Below, piece by piece: positions 1-6,474 of a stretch of 8,624 nucleotides of DNA. The notes beneath the pieces were generated by a model. The model worked only from the letters and a program-made list of their open reading frames with translations, had not been told where the DNA came from and did not search any database. How positions within the stretch are numbered: position 1 is the first letter of the stretch; every line of letters starts with the position of its first letter. Position numbers and translations under genes: made by a program. This DNA comes from an uncultured Blautia sp. (lineage in GTDB: Bacteria; Bacillota; Clostridia; Lachnospirales; Lachnospiraceae): contig USDN01000092.1 of assembly GCA_900553515.1 (NCBI GenBank), positions 1 to 8,624 on the forward strand. Direction: 5' to 3'.

Positions 1-52
1 TAAGTCTATCTTACATCAGTTTGAAGGTTTACACAAACTTTGGGATACTCCC
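1..52. repeat. Left copy of a 52-bp terminal inverted repeat, probably the end of an outside IS
   Basis: These 52 bases are the exact reverse complement of 8572-8623, and the match stops at base 53. The inner edge reads ...ACTTTGGGATACTCCC. Such an end, with an internal TTTACACAAA block, resembles insertion-sequence termini of the IS256/mutator kind, but that family call is from memory and weak. At the right side the same sequence abruptly cuts an integrase gene, which supports it being an IS end. The IS body would lie to the left of the window. Alternatively the window is a contig that stops inside a multi-copy repeat at both ends. Confidence 0.7.
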
Positions 53-91
53 TAAAATAACGGCTATCTTTTGGCAGAACATTCAACTATA

Positions 92-111
92 GTTAAAGTA
101 AAATACTCCAA
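92..111. repeat. Candidate IS66 inverted repeat, tnpC side
   Basis: The sequence GTTAAAGTAAAATACTCCAA pairs with the reverse complement of 6935-6954, GTTGCACTTGATTACTCCAA, at 14 of 20 positions, including an unbroken TACTCCAA. It lies just past the tnpC stop, where an IS66 end should be. The true terminus could instead be the GTAAAA at 98, because many IS66 ends start GTAA. Confidence 0.35.
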
Positions 112-113
112 CT

Positions 114-1751
114 TCAACTTTTCGATTTGATCTGGCATCTCTGCTGTATGATCTCAGACCAGGGCATCAGCTCTTCTATACCTTCGGGCTCATTTTTGTA
201 GTCCGGCATATAGAGCAGTACCGTCTCCAGATATGCATAGATGTTCAGATCGTTGAGTTTTGCAGTTTCCACTAAACTGTAAATGATGGAACTGGCCCGG
301 GCGCCTTTTACGGTATCATGGAACAGAAAGTTTTTCCGCCCTACCGCATAGGGGCGGGCGATATTTTCTGCGATATTATTCGATATGGAGCACCGCCCAT
401 CCAACAGGTAGTTTTCCATATATGGCTTCTGGTTTTTTGCATAGGTCACTGCTTTGCCCAGACGGCTCCCGCCTACTGGGTTTACTGTTTCAAGCCATGA
501 CCAGTAAGCCTCCCATACGGCAGGCTCAGTCTCAAGGCGCTTGGCTTTCCGTGTGTCGGCATCCAGATCCGCATACTCCTTTTCCAGTTTGAATAACTGG
601 TTGCAGTAATCGAAACCGATCTCTGCCGGAGTCTTATCTGGGGTTTCCTTCGATTTCCCGGGAAGCGCTTCATGCCAGTACCGTCTCATGTGGGCAAGGC
701 AGCCGCAGCGGATGACATCCTTCAGCTTATTATAACCTCCAAAACCATCGCAGGTAAGGTATCCTGAAAATCCTTTCAGGAATTCTTCCGCATGATATCC
801 TCCTCGGCTTGGCTGGTAATCATACAGACGGATCGGCGGCAGCCCATCATTTCCGGAACCATACAGCCACATATAGGACTTGGATTGTGCCGATTTCCCT
901 TCTTCTTTCAGCACCTGGCAGGGCGTTTCATCCGCATGGATAATGTCCCTCTCCAGCAGATGTTTCTGAAGCAGTTTATATACCGGCTCCATATAGCCCA
1001 TACCGCATTTGATGACCCAGTTTGCCAGGGTCGCCCGCGGCAGCTTTACGCCCAGTTGTTTCCAATCCGCCTCCTGGCGGTAAAGAGGGATACTGTTCAC
1101 GTATTTCTGGTACATCACATAAGCGACCGTGGAGGGGGAGGCAAGGCTGTGTTTGAGCAGGGGGCTTGGTGTTTCTGCCTGAATGATCACAAAAGCGCCG
1201 TCTTTCTTACACTCCGGACAGCCAAGCACTTCCTGGACATACTGGATCCGTTCCACTTTTGCGCGAGTGATCCGCAGTTCCTCGCGGACAACCTTTTTCC
1301 CGATGACTTCCATCGGGGTATTACAGTATGGGCAGTTCCTGTCCTCATCCGACACCGTGCAGGGGACTTCGATCACAGGAAGCCCTGCCAGGATCTCTTC
1401 CCTGGTGGCCTTTGGTTTCTTTGGCTGACGGTTATAACCGCTGACCGCCTCTTCAAGAGCGGGTTCCGGGACAGAAGGATCTGCAGCGGCTTCTGCCTCA
1501 TTGAACAGATCCTTCTGTCCGGGGAATACATCCTTTTTTGTTTTTTCACTGGATGATGCGAACAGCTTTTTCTTCAGATACTCGACCGTTTCCTTGAGGT
1601 TTGCGATCGTCTGGTTCAGCTGTGCAGTCTGCTCCTCATGGCTTTTTGCCATCTGCTCGATCGTCAGACGCTGGCTGTCAACCAGCTGGCGCAGGGATTC
1701 AATTGTCTCTTTCTGAAGCGGTAGGAGTGCTTCCATTTCTGACTGCGGCAT
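114..1751 (-). CDS. tnpC: IS66-family DDE transposase TnpC
   Basis: This is the 545-residue transposase of the IS66 element, the enzyme that cuts and joins DNA at the element's ends. Residues 1-70 form a helical, coiled-coil-like leader rich in Q, E and L. A zinc-binding module follows, with CPYC at 140-143 and CPEC at 178-181. The catalytic domain shows the DDE triad in the expected family motifs: D274 in IIHADETP, D335 in YLTCDGFGGY and E462 in SISNNIAENIARP. The C-terminus (LVETAKLNDLNIYAYLETVL) is also typical of the family. The length is normal and no frame damage is visible. The ATG at 1751 is preceded by AAAGGTGGG (1757-1765), a good ribosome binding site. It lies 236 bp beyond the tnpB stop, so it may have its own promoter. 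Activity in cis is doubtful because tnpB upstream is interrupted. Confidence 0.95.
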   Translation of the reverse strand: MPQSEMEALLPLQKETIESLRQLVDSQRLTIEQMAKSHEEQTAQLNQTIANLKETVEYLKKKLFASSSEKTKKDVFPGQKDLFNEAEAAADPSVPEPALEEAVSGYNRQPKKPKATREEILAGLPVIEVPCTVSDEDRNCPYCNTPMEVIGKKVVREELRITRAKVERIQYVQEVLGCPECKKDGAFVIIQAETPSPLLKHSLASPSTVAYVMYQKYVNSIPLYRQEADWKQLGVKLPRATLANWVIKCGMGYMEPVYKLLQKHLLERDIIHADETPCQVLKEEGKSAQSKSYMWLYGSGNDGLPPIRLYDYQPSRGGYHAEEFLKGFSGYLTCDGFGGYNKLKDVIRCGCLAHMRRYWHEALPGKSKETPDKTPAEIGFDYCNQLFKLEKEYADLDADTRKAKRLETEPAVWEAYWSWLETVNPVGGSRLGKAVTYAKNQKPYMENYLLDGRCSISNNIAENIARPYAVGRKNFLFHDTVKGARASSIIYSLVETAKLNDLNIYAYLETVLLYMPDYKNEPEGIEELMPWSEIIQQRCQIKSKS

Positions 1752-1781
1752 AGGGACCCACCTTTCTTTTCGCTGTTTCCT

Positions 1782-1787
1782 ATTATA
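1782..1787 (-). promoter_or_regulatory. Possible -10 box for tnpC
   Basis: The minus strand reads GGTATAATAG here, an exact TATAAT 30 bp upstream of the tnpC start. No convincing -35 hexamer lies 16-18 bp upstream; the region reads TTCGCTTTTCCG. It is therefore a weak candidate. The long tnpB-tnpC gap makes a separate tnpC promoter plausible, especially now that transcription from tnpA would have to cross the RIT insertion. Confidence 0.3.
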
Positions 1788-1829
1788 CCGGAAATCCTGC
1801 GGAAAAGCGAATTTCCAGCTGTACGGTCA

Positions 1830-1844
1830 CCGTCATTTTGACGG
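1830..1844. repeat. Small hairpin in the tnpB-tnpC gap
   Basis: CCGTCA and TGACGG form a perfect 6-bp stem with a TTT loop. It has no following T-run on either strand, so it does not look like an intrinsic terminator. It sits just upstream (minus strand) of the candidate -10 box and could affect tnpC mRNA. The function is unknown. Confidence 0.45.
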
Positions 1845-1851
1845 AAGAGAA

Positions 1852-1912
1852 ATGTGGAAAACATACAGCTTTGGCAGGATATCACCTATGAAAAATGTTG
1901 TGTTTTCCACAT
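1852..1912. repeat. 12-bp dyad (ATGTGGAAAACA / TGTTTTCCACAT) in the tnpB-tnpC gap
   Basis: ATGTGGAAAACA at 1852-1863 is the perfect reverse complement of 1901-1912, with 37 nt between them. Each arm contains TTTTCCACA, one mismatch from the DnaA box TTATCCACA. The 1752-1987 gap otherwise holds no gene. It also contains a 9-bp inverted pair, CAGGATATC at 1875-1883 and GATATCCTG at 1954-1962. The gap therefore looks regulatory rather than like decayed coding sequence, but no binding protein can be named from sequence alone. Confidence 0.55.
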
Positions 1913-1977
1913 ACAAACGGTCATTCAAGGAAAATGGGGGCAGTTATCCTCCCGATATCCTGGCAGTTCCATTGTCA

Positions 1978-1986
1978 TGTGGATAA
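1978..1986 (-). promoter_or_regulatory. DnaA-box consensus match at the end of tnpB
   Basis: The plus strand reads TGTGGATAA, the exact reverse complement of the consensus TTATCCACA. It lies just beyond the tnpB stop codon. Together with the two one-mismatch copies at 1854-1862 and 1903-1911 and the exact copy at 2363-2371, it forms a loose group of four in about 520 bp. The match is certain; binding by DnaA is inferred. Confidence 0.4.
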
Positions 1987-1987
1987 G

Positions 1988-2355
1988 TCATTGGCAGTGT
2001 TTTCCCTGCCCGATAAGAGTAAGAAAAATTTTCTCCCTTTTGCACAAAGGCCAGAAATCCTTCCTTCCGGCAGGCCGGATTGCCTTGGGCTGGTCGATAG
2101 ACAGCCCTTCTAACAGCCAACGGTATTCCTGACGGGTAAGGTTCCTTACTTCAGAAGAATCCCGGGGCCATTGGAATCGCCCATTATCTAAACGTTTATA
2201 ATAGAGGCAGAATCCATCTTTTTCAAAGTGCAGCGCTTTGATCCGGTCGCAGCGTCTTCCGCAGAAAAGGAACAGGGAATTACTGTAGGGGTCCAATTCA
2301 TAGGTGTCCCGAACGATTGCCATCAATCCATCGATGCTCTTGCGCATGTCGGTGT
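1988..2355 (-). pseudogene. tnpB: IS66 accessory protein TnpB, 3' part (gene split by RIT)
   Basis: This piece encodes the last 122 residues of TnpB, beginning YTDMRKSIDGLMAIV. It holds the family signatures: MRKSIDGL, LFLFCGRRCDRIK, then GFCLYYKRLDNGRFQWP. TnpB is a small protein needed by most IS66 elements together with TnpA and TnpC; its biochemical role is not settled. Upstream, the frame runs into the RIT end and meets a TAA in GATAATGC. The missing start is the 16-codon piece at 6506-6554. An internal ATG at 2347 could start a 119-residue product, but it would lack the conserved beta strand before GYTD and I see no good ribosome binding site for it. Joined to the 5' piece the protein would be 138 residues. 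Confidence 0.9.
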
Positions 2356-2389
2356 AGCCGCATTATCCACACATAAAGATAATGCGGCT
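2356..2389. repeat. Perfect 12-bp-arm palindrome at the left RIT boundary
   Basis: AGCCGCATTATC (2356-2367) and GATAATGCGGCT (2378-2389) are perfect inverted copies around the 10-nt spacer CACACATAAA. The first four bases, AGCC, are the target-repeat copy. The last four, GGCT, are also the outer end of the 35-bp inverted repeat. IS66 TnpB has no such sequence at this point, so the hairpin came in with the RIT. The right end of the element lacks it. No T-run follows, so it is not an intrinsic terminator. Confidence 0.85.
2363..2371 (+). promoter_or_regulatory. DnaA-box consensus match inside the RIT end palindrome
   Basis: TTATCCACA matches the DnaA box exactly. It spans the inner edge of the left palindrome arm and the first half of the 10-nt spacer, the very place that would be the centre of a circular junction. 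Host DnaA boxes are known in a transposon end (the outside end of IS50/Tn5), so a role in activity or timing is possible but unproven. Confidence 0.4.
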
Positions 2390-2420
2390 TATAAACATGA
2401 AATTTTTATCCTCATCTTTT
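2386..2420. repeat. RIT outer inverted repeat, left (35 bp)
   Basis: These 35 bases, starting GGCTTATAAACATGAAA, are the perfect reverse complement of 6475-6509. The match ends at both sides (2385 and 2421). The inner 18 bases (2403-2420) are also repeated in inverted orientation at 2454-2471, so the left end is a dyad of two 18-bp boxes 33 bp apart. Confidence 0.92.
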
Positions 2421-2453
2421 TACTAAAAGCTTTATTTTAGGCATTCTTATAAC

Positions 2454-2471
2454 AAAAGATGAGGATAAAAA
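2454..2471. repeat. RIT inner 18-bp box, left
   Basis: AAAAGATGAGGATAAAAA is the perfect inverse of 2403-2420. The 33-nt spacer (2421-2453) contains a smaller dyad, CTAAAA at 2423-2428 and TTTTAG at 2435-2440. The box ends 2 bp before the ritC stop codon, so the genes fill the element right up to the end structure. It is probably a recombinase-binding site. Confidence 0.85.
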
Positions 2472-2473
2472 AG

Positions 2474-3496
2474 TTATCTCAGCCCACAGATGCGAGCAAG
2501 TTCATCCTCATTTTCTTCCCATTCCGGAGTCTCGCCTGGAATTGTAGAATTAGCAGTATTCATTGCTTCTCCAAGCATTTCAATGGATGGAGTCGCATAA
2601 ATCCTGGTTGTTTCAGTAGATGAATGTCCAAGAATTACAGATATCATCTCCAGTTCAACACCGTTTCGGTATAAACCAGTTGCCCTGGTACGCCGGAACA
2701 TATGGCAATGCAGATGCTTCGGGAGATCTGGGTGTTCTGACCTGATCATATCTGCATACTTATTGATGATTCTCGAGACATTTCCAGGGGACATTGGAGC
2801 AATACATCCTTTGATTTTCGTATAGAATAAGGGCTGGTCCGGAAGCATTTCCGGATGAAACTGTCTTAAATACTTTTTTAAATGAGATACTGTTGCATCT
2901 GTAATGGATACGGAACGTTCCTTATCACCTTTTCCATGTATGTGAATGCTTGGAACGGATGTAAGTTTCAGGGATGATATCTTAAGTTCCAGAAGCTCTG
3001 CTATGCGAATCGCTGTATCATACAGGAGAATCATGATCATTCTGTCACGGTTTCCTTTTTGCGTATCTGGGGGAGCTGCAAGCAGGGCTTTTATATCCTT
3101 ATCCTGAATGATCTGTTTTTCTTTTTTAGTTTCCTTTATAAAGGGTACGTGAGATGCAGATAACGCTATCGACTGAAGAGAAATATCCATATCAGCCGCA
3201 TACCACAAATAAGCCCGTAGTGCTACAAGCCGGTTGTTGCAGGTAGAAGCTTCGCATCCCTGGTTGTTCAGATACCCCAGATAATCCAGCATAAGTTCAC
3301 TGGTACAATCAGTAAACAGAAACTTTTTTATGGATATTTTCCGTACATTTGTAATATATCTCCGGAATACCGTGAGTCCATCACGATAGGTTTCTATTGT
3401 ATGTATACTCCTTACAGCCTGACAGGGAAGGTAATGGCTAAAAAAATCATTTGTTTTCGAGAAAAAAAGCTGGCAGTTCAAAGTCCTATTTTTCAT
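2474..3496 (-). CDS. ritC: RIT tyrosine recombinase C
   Basis: This 340-residue site-specific tyrosine recombinase is the third gene of the trio. Residues about 12-105 form a helical SAM-like core-binding domain, and about 125-310 form the catalytic domain. The active site is complete: R164 in TAIRIAELL, K189 in HGKGDKERS, H265 and R268 in HMFRRTRAT, H291 in ILGHSSTETT and the nucleophile Y300 in RIYATPS. The size is close to XerC/XerD-type enzymes, with a short acidic tail (EWEENEDELAR). The ATG at 3496 overlaps the ritB stop by 11 nt and follows GGAGGTGA (3500-3507), so translation is coupled. The rit symbol follows the RIT naming by gene order. It presumably acts with RitA and RitB on the element's ends. 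Confidence 0.9.
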   Translation of the reverse strand: MKNRTLNCQLFFSKTNDFFSHYLPCQAVRSIHTIETYRDGLTVFRRYITNVRKISIKKFLFTDCTSELMLDYLGYLNNQGCEASTCNNRLVALRAYLWYAADMDISLQSIALSASHVPFIKETKKEKQIIQDKDIKALLAAPPDTQKGNRDRMIMILLYDTAIRIAELLELKISSLKLTSVPSIHIHGKGDKERSVSITDATVSHLKKYLRQFHPEMLPDQPLFYTKIKGCIAPMSPGNVSRIINKYADMIRSEHPDLPKHLHCHMFRRTRATGLYRNGVELEMISVILGHSSTETTRIYATPSIEMLGEAMNTANSTIPGETPEWEENEDELARICGLR

Positions 3497-4469
3497 CGGT
3501 CACCTCCGGTATTACGAAGGCCGCAGACTGGTCTTTTTGCCTGATGATGGAAAAGGCTTCTTCCACCTGGTGATAATAATAAAAAGTATCATCCGGACTG
3601 GAATGCCCAAGATATTTACTTAGATAAGGCATCATGTTATCCAGTTTCACACCAGTTTTCATCCATTCGTTCATTCTCAGCACCACAAACGTATGACGCA
3701 GAGAATGCACGGTTGGCTGGAAAACCCCTTTTCTTGCATAAGGTGTCTGGCCCCACGCCAGGCGGAAACGCTTCCCGATGGAAGCAACCTGCAGTACTTT
3801 TGCCGGATCGGAGGCAGGAAAAAACCATTCTGACCTTATTTTATATTTGACTGTCATGATCTTTAGATAGTCACAGCATAGCTGCCGCAGATCATCCGGC
3901 AGATAGACCAAACGGTCATTGTGTCCTTTTGACTGATAGATCCTTAGCACACCGTTTTCCAGATCGACCATGTCCAGCCGCAGTTTTCTGGCTTCTGATG
4001 CTCTAAGTCCACAGCAGAACAGCATACGGAACAGAATCCTGTATTCCAGGGCAAGCCTGTGAAAAGTTTCTGCATTTACGGCAGGCTGGTAACTGTCAAT
4101 CTCCCGAAATAAAGACTGTATTTCTTCAATGCTTAAAACATATGCGATATGGCTGCTTTTATGGCTGTAGTTTCTCGGGACATAGCACTGGATCCCATAT
4201 GCCTGCATATATAGGCTTAGCTGTCGGAGAATGGAGATTCTTCCTGCAAGAGTAACTTTTGTTTCTGTTTTACGCAGAGTCCCCCATTTTTCAGCCAGTT
4301 CTTTGGTTATCACAGGAGTTTTGATCAGTTCCTGATTGCAGAATTCATCAAATTTGTGAAGCCTCCATTCTGCATGCTCATACTGGAAACCTGCGTTTCT
4401 TTTTTCGGTGATCAGGTTTTCGATAAATGGTGCAAAACAGCTGGTGAAGGGATAGCATCTTGACATCAT
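3486..4469 (-). CDS. ritB: RIT tyrosine recombinase B
   Basis: This 327-residue tyrosine recombinase is the middle gene of the trio. A core-binding domain lies at about residues 10-100 and the catalytic domain at about 110-310. All key residues are present: R156 in CCGLRASEARKL, K181 in QSKGHNDRLV, H255 and R258 in HSLRHTFVV, H289 in YLGHSSPDD and the likely nucleophile Y298 in TFYYYHQV. Y297 and Y299 are adjacent, and Y298 is chosen by its spacing of nine from H289. The ATG at 4469 overlaps the ritA TGA as ATGA, with GGAGGAG just upstream inside ritA. A second ATG follows at once (4466), so the exact start is uncertain by one codon. It is tightly coupled to ritA and ritC, which implies fixed co-expression of the three proteins. 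Confidence 0.92.
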   Translation of the reverse strand: MMSRCYPFTSCFAPFIENLITEKRNAGFQYEHAEWRLHKFDEFCNQELIKTPVITKELAEKWGTLRKTETKVTLAGRISILRQLSLYMQAYGIQCYVPRNYSHKSSHIAYVLSIEEIQSLFREIDSYQPAVNAETFHRLALEYRILFRMLFCCGLRASEARKLRLDMVDLENGVLRIYQSKGHNDRLVYLPDDLRQLCCDYLKIMTVKYKIRSEWFFPASDPAKVLQVASIGKRFRLAWGQTPYARKGVFQPTVHSLRHTFVVLRMNEWMKTGVKLDNMMPYLSKYLGHSSPDDTFYYYHQVEEAFSIIRQKDQSAAFVIPEVTDEK

Positions 4470-6376
4470 TCATCTCCTCCTTCCAGAAGAAGACCGTACT
4501 GTGTGAGGGACAGCGGACACAGACGCATCCGTTCTCCATCGAAAGAAAGATATTTCATAACACTGGTATTATCCGTATGTCCAAGGGAATCCATTACCCT
4601 CTGGATCCCTGCATTATTTCGTAAAAGGGTAGTTGCGAAAGTCCTGCGGAGTACATGAAAGCCTTTGTTTTCGACATCATACCTTTCAGGAAGAATACGG
4701 TAAAGAGAGTTGTTACATATCTTGGTACTCATCCTGTCATAAGGTGCGTGATGATGGACGAATACATATGGGCTGGCGGTTTTCGGTCTCCCTTTTACAA
4801 GATACCGGTAAACTGCATTCCCAGCAGCCGTAGTTAGTGGAAGCGACAAAGCATTCCTTGTTTTATACTGGATGACCGATATTTTTCTGTTTTTCCAGTC
4901 AATATCTTCCATTTTTACACGGACAACGTCTGAAGCCCGCAGGCCGAGTTCCAGCCCGATTGTGACAATCGCTGCTGTTCTTAGTTCCATCGGGGCGGAA
5001 GCCGCAAGACGGTACTCGTGTATCCGTTGTATCTGGTCGTTGTCCAGAATGTCTGTAATATCGACGGAACGTACACTCTCTGAAAAGAGTGCCTGATGAA
5101 GTCCGGTCTGTAAAAGTTTCTGTTCTTCAAGATAATAAAGAAACTTCCTGACCACTGCGAAGCTTGTAGCACGTCCATATGGGGTGGTATGTTCATCGGT
5201 AAGACGGAACAGACGGATATGTTCTATGTTCACTTCGTCAAAACCTTTTATCCCATTTGTTATCAGGAAACGGCAGAAACGAAGACAGCTAAACTTATAG
5301 TTTCTTGCTGTGGAATGAGTCCGGAATTCGCGGATCAACCTGTCCATAAAGCTTTTTACAGGAATACGGCACCATTCCGGGAAGGTATCAAGGATATCTA
5401 TCCTGTATGTATAGCGTGTTCCTTTAAGCACAATACCTTCCTCCGTATACTGTTTAAAAAGCCGCAGGATACGTCTCCAGTTTTTCCAGGAATTCCCCAG
5501 GGTTTTCCTGATTTCTTCCAACCAGATCCAGGCTATTTCAGAATTATAACCGAATCCATACCTGTAAAGAAAAAGGTATAAAGCCTTGAGGATATGTGAC
5601 GAGCTTTTTAACTGGGTAGTACTGTATCCAAGATTTCGAAGGGCTATTTCAAAAGCAGAGATATGTTCATGAAACTCGCAGGCAGAAAAAAGACTGCTTT
5701 TATTACGGAATTGTTCAAGAAGTGTCTGATGCTCTGATGAAAACAATTCCATACGGCCGATCTGGAAATAGATCCTGTCATCAAGCATTACACTCAGTTC
5801 CGCTGGTATTATATTAAGAGAAGCAAAAAATTCCAGCATGAATCTTGCATGGAGCAGATACATTTCCCTTGTATCTTTGGAACAATGAAAGTCTGTATGG
5901 ATCAGCATATCAATCGCAGAAAAGGAAATCTCCTGTATCTCAGTTATTCCCTGCTCTGAAAGATAATACATGATCCTTGAACAGTGAACTTTTGCAATCT
6001 CAAACGATCTGTCTGTATATCTGGAACGACAGTTTTCAAGATACAGATTCAGGTAATACTTCAAAGAATCCGGAACTTTATCATAGGATGAGTGGATCTG
6101 ATAAAAAAGGGCATCTGGTATGGAGCCAGTAGTTTGAAAAACAATTAATTGACTGATATACTGCCGCCAGAAATAACATTTTTGCCGATTATACTTCCAC
6201 TGAATGCTTGCAATCCATTGGTCTGCTGCTTCTTGAGAAAGATAAAGATTATTCTCTTTCAGATATTGGACGAATTCCTCATAACAGTGTTTGTGGGACA
6301 GCCTGCTTGAACTGCATTGTTTACGTTTGGTCAGATACGCTAGTAATTGTTGCACTATGATGTTGTATTGGTTCAT
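4466..6376 (-). CDS. ritA: RIT tyrosine recombinase A, long form with extended N-terminus
   Basis: This is the first and longest recombinase of the trio (636 residues from the chosen start). The catalytic domain is C-terminal, with R480 in GLRASDVV, K505 in QYKTRNALS, H574 and R577 in GFHVLRRTFA, H600 in SLGHTDNTS and nucleophile Y609 in VMKYLSFD, so it is complete. The remaining ~430 residues are unusually long for this superfamily. They read as several helical SAM-like core-binding segments at about 28, 126, 235 and 359, spaced about 100 residues apart. The frame is open upstream to an ATG at 6445, but the ATG at 6376 has a perfect AGGAGGTGG 4 nt upstream and is preferred. The upstream frame would translate the inner repeat. 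The gene ends overlapping ritB by 4 nt. No clear promoter was found, but the leader overlaps the inner 18-bp box, so recombinase binding could repress it. Confidence 0.9.
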   Translation of the reverse strand: MNQYNIIVQQLLAYLTKRKQCSSSRLSHKHCYEEFVQYLKENNLYLSQEAADQWIASIQWKYNRQKCYFWRQYISQLIVFQTTGSIPDALFYQIHSSYDKVPDSLKYYLNLYLENCRSRYTDRSFEIAKVHCSRIMYYLSEQGITEIQEISFSAIDMLIHTDFHCSKDTREMYLLHARFMLEFFASLNIIPAELSVMLDDRIYFQIGRMELFSSEHQTLLEQFRNKSSLFSACEFHEHISAFEIALRNLGYSTTQLKSSSHILKALYLFLYRYGFGYNSEIAWIWLEEIRKTLGNSWKNWRRILRLFKQYTEEGIVLKGTRYTYRIDILDTFPEWCRIPVKSFMDRLIREFRTHSTARNYKFSCLRFCRFLITNGIKGFDEVNIEHIRLFRLTDEHTTPYGRATSFAVVRKFLYYLEEQKLLQTGLHQALFSESVRSVDITDILDNDQIQRIHEYRLAASAPMELRTAAIVTIGLELGLRASDVVRVKMEDIDWKNRKISVIQYKTRNALSLPLTTAAGNAVYRYLVKGRPKTASPYVFVHHHAPYDRMSTKICNNSLYRILPERYDVENKGFHVLRRTFATTLLRNNAGIQRVMDSLGHTDNTSVMKYLSFDGERMRLCPLSLTQYGLLLEGGDE

Positions 6377-6380
6377 GAAA

Positions 6381-6389
6381 CCACCTCCT
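6381..6389 (-). promoter_or_regulatory. Ribosome binding site that fixes the ritA start
   Basis: The minus strand reads AGGAGGTGG, nearly full complementarity to the 16S 3' end, 4 nt before the ATG at 6376. This argues against the longer frame that begins at 6445 and would add 23 residues encoded partly by the end repeat. Confidence 0.8.
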
Positions 6390-6423
6390 GTTTTTGATGA
6401 TTTCATTGTTCCATAAACTAATT

Positions 6424-6441
6424 TTTTTATCCTCATCTTTT
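6424..6441. repeat. RIT inner 18-bp box, right
   Basis: TTTTTATCCTCATCTTTT is the perfect inverse of 6475-6492, with a 33-nt spacer (6442-6474) identical in length to that at the left end. The spacer sequences differ, but this one also holds a 6-bp dyad on the outer side, GTAAAA at 6455-6460 and TTTTAC at 6469-6474. The box lies in the ritA leader. Confidence 0.85.
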
Positions 6442-6474
6442 TCAAAAAAATACTGTAAAATCAATGTTTTTTAC

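Noticed and set aside
792..1556. Long open frame (254 codons) on the plus strand
   Set aside because: It lies wholly antisense within tnpC, whose protein has clear IS66 motifs throughout. The plus-strand translation is rich in F, H and R with no domain pattern, typical of a shadow frame.
1988..2347. tnpB as an intact 119-residue gene starting at the ATG at 2347
   Set aside because: The family's conserved strand and GYTD precede this ATG and are found, in frame, as coding DNA at 6506-6554 and 2348-2355. The ATG is the internal Met of YTDMRKS.
2356..2389. Hairpin as a Rho-independent terminator
   Set aside because: The stem is strong, but neither strand has a T-run after it, and its arms continue into the RIT inverted repeat. 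It fits an attachment-site structure better.
5189..5581. 130-codon plus-strand frame
   Set aside because: Antisense to ritA, with no recognisable motif; the ritA frame is intact across it.
2474..6376. Tn554-type transposition trio
   Set aside because: In Tn554 the third protein is a short non-recombinase. Here all three proteins carry full R-K-HxxR-H-Y sets, so a RIT element fits better.
6377..6445. ritA starting at the ATG at 6445
   Set aside because: No ribosome binding site there. The added 23 residues are encoded by the end repeat and leader, and a perfect AGGAGGTGG precedes the ATG at 6376.
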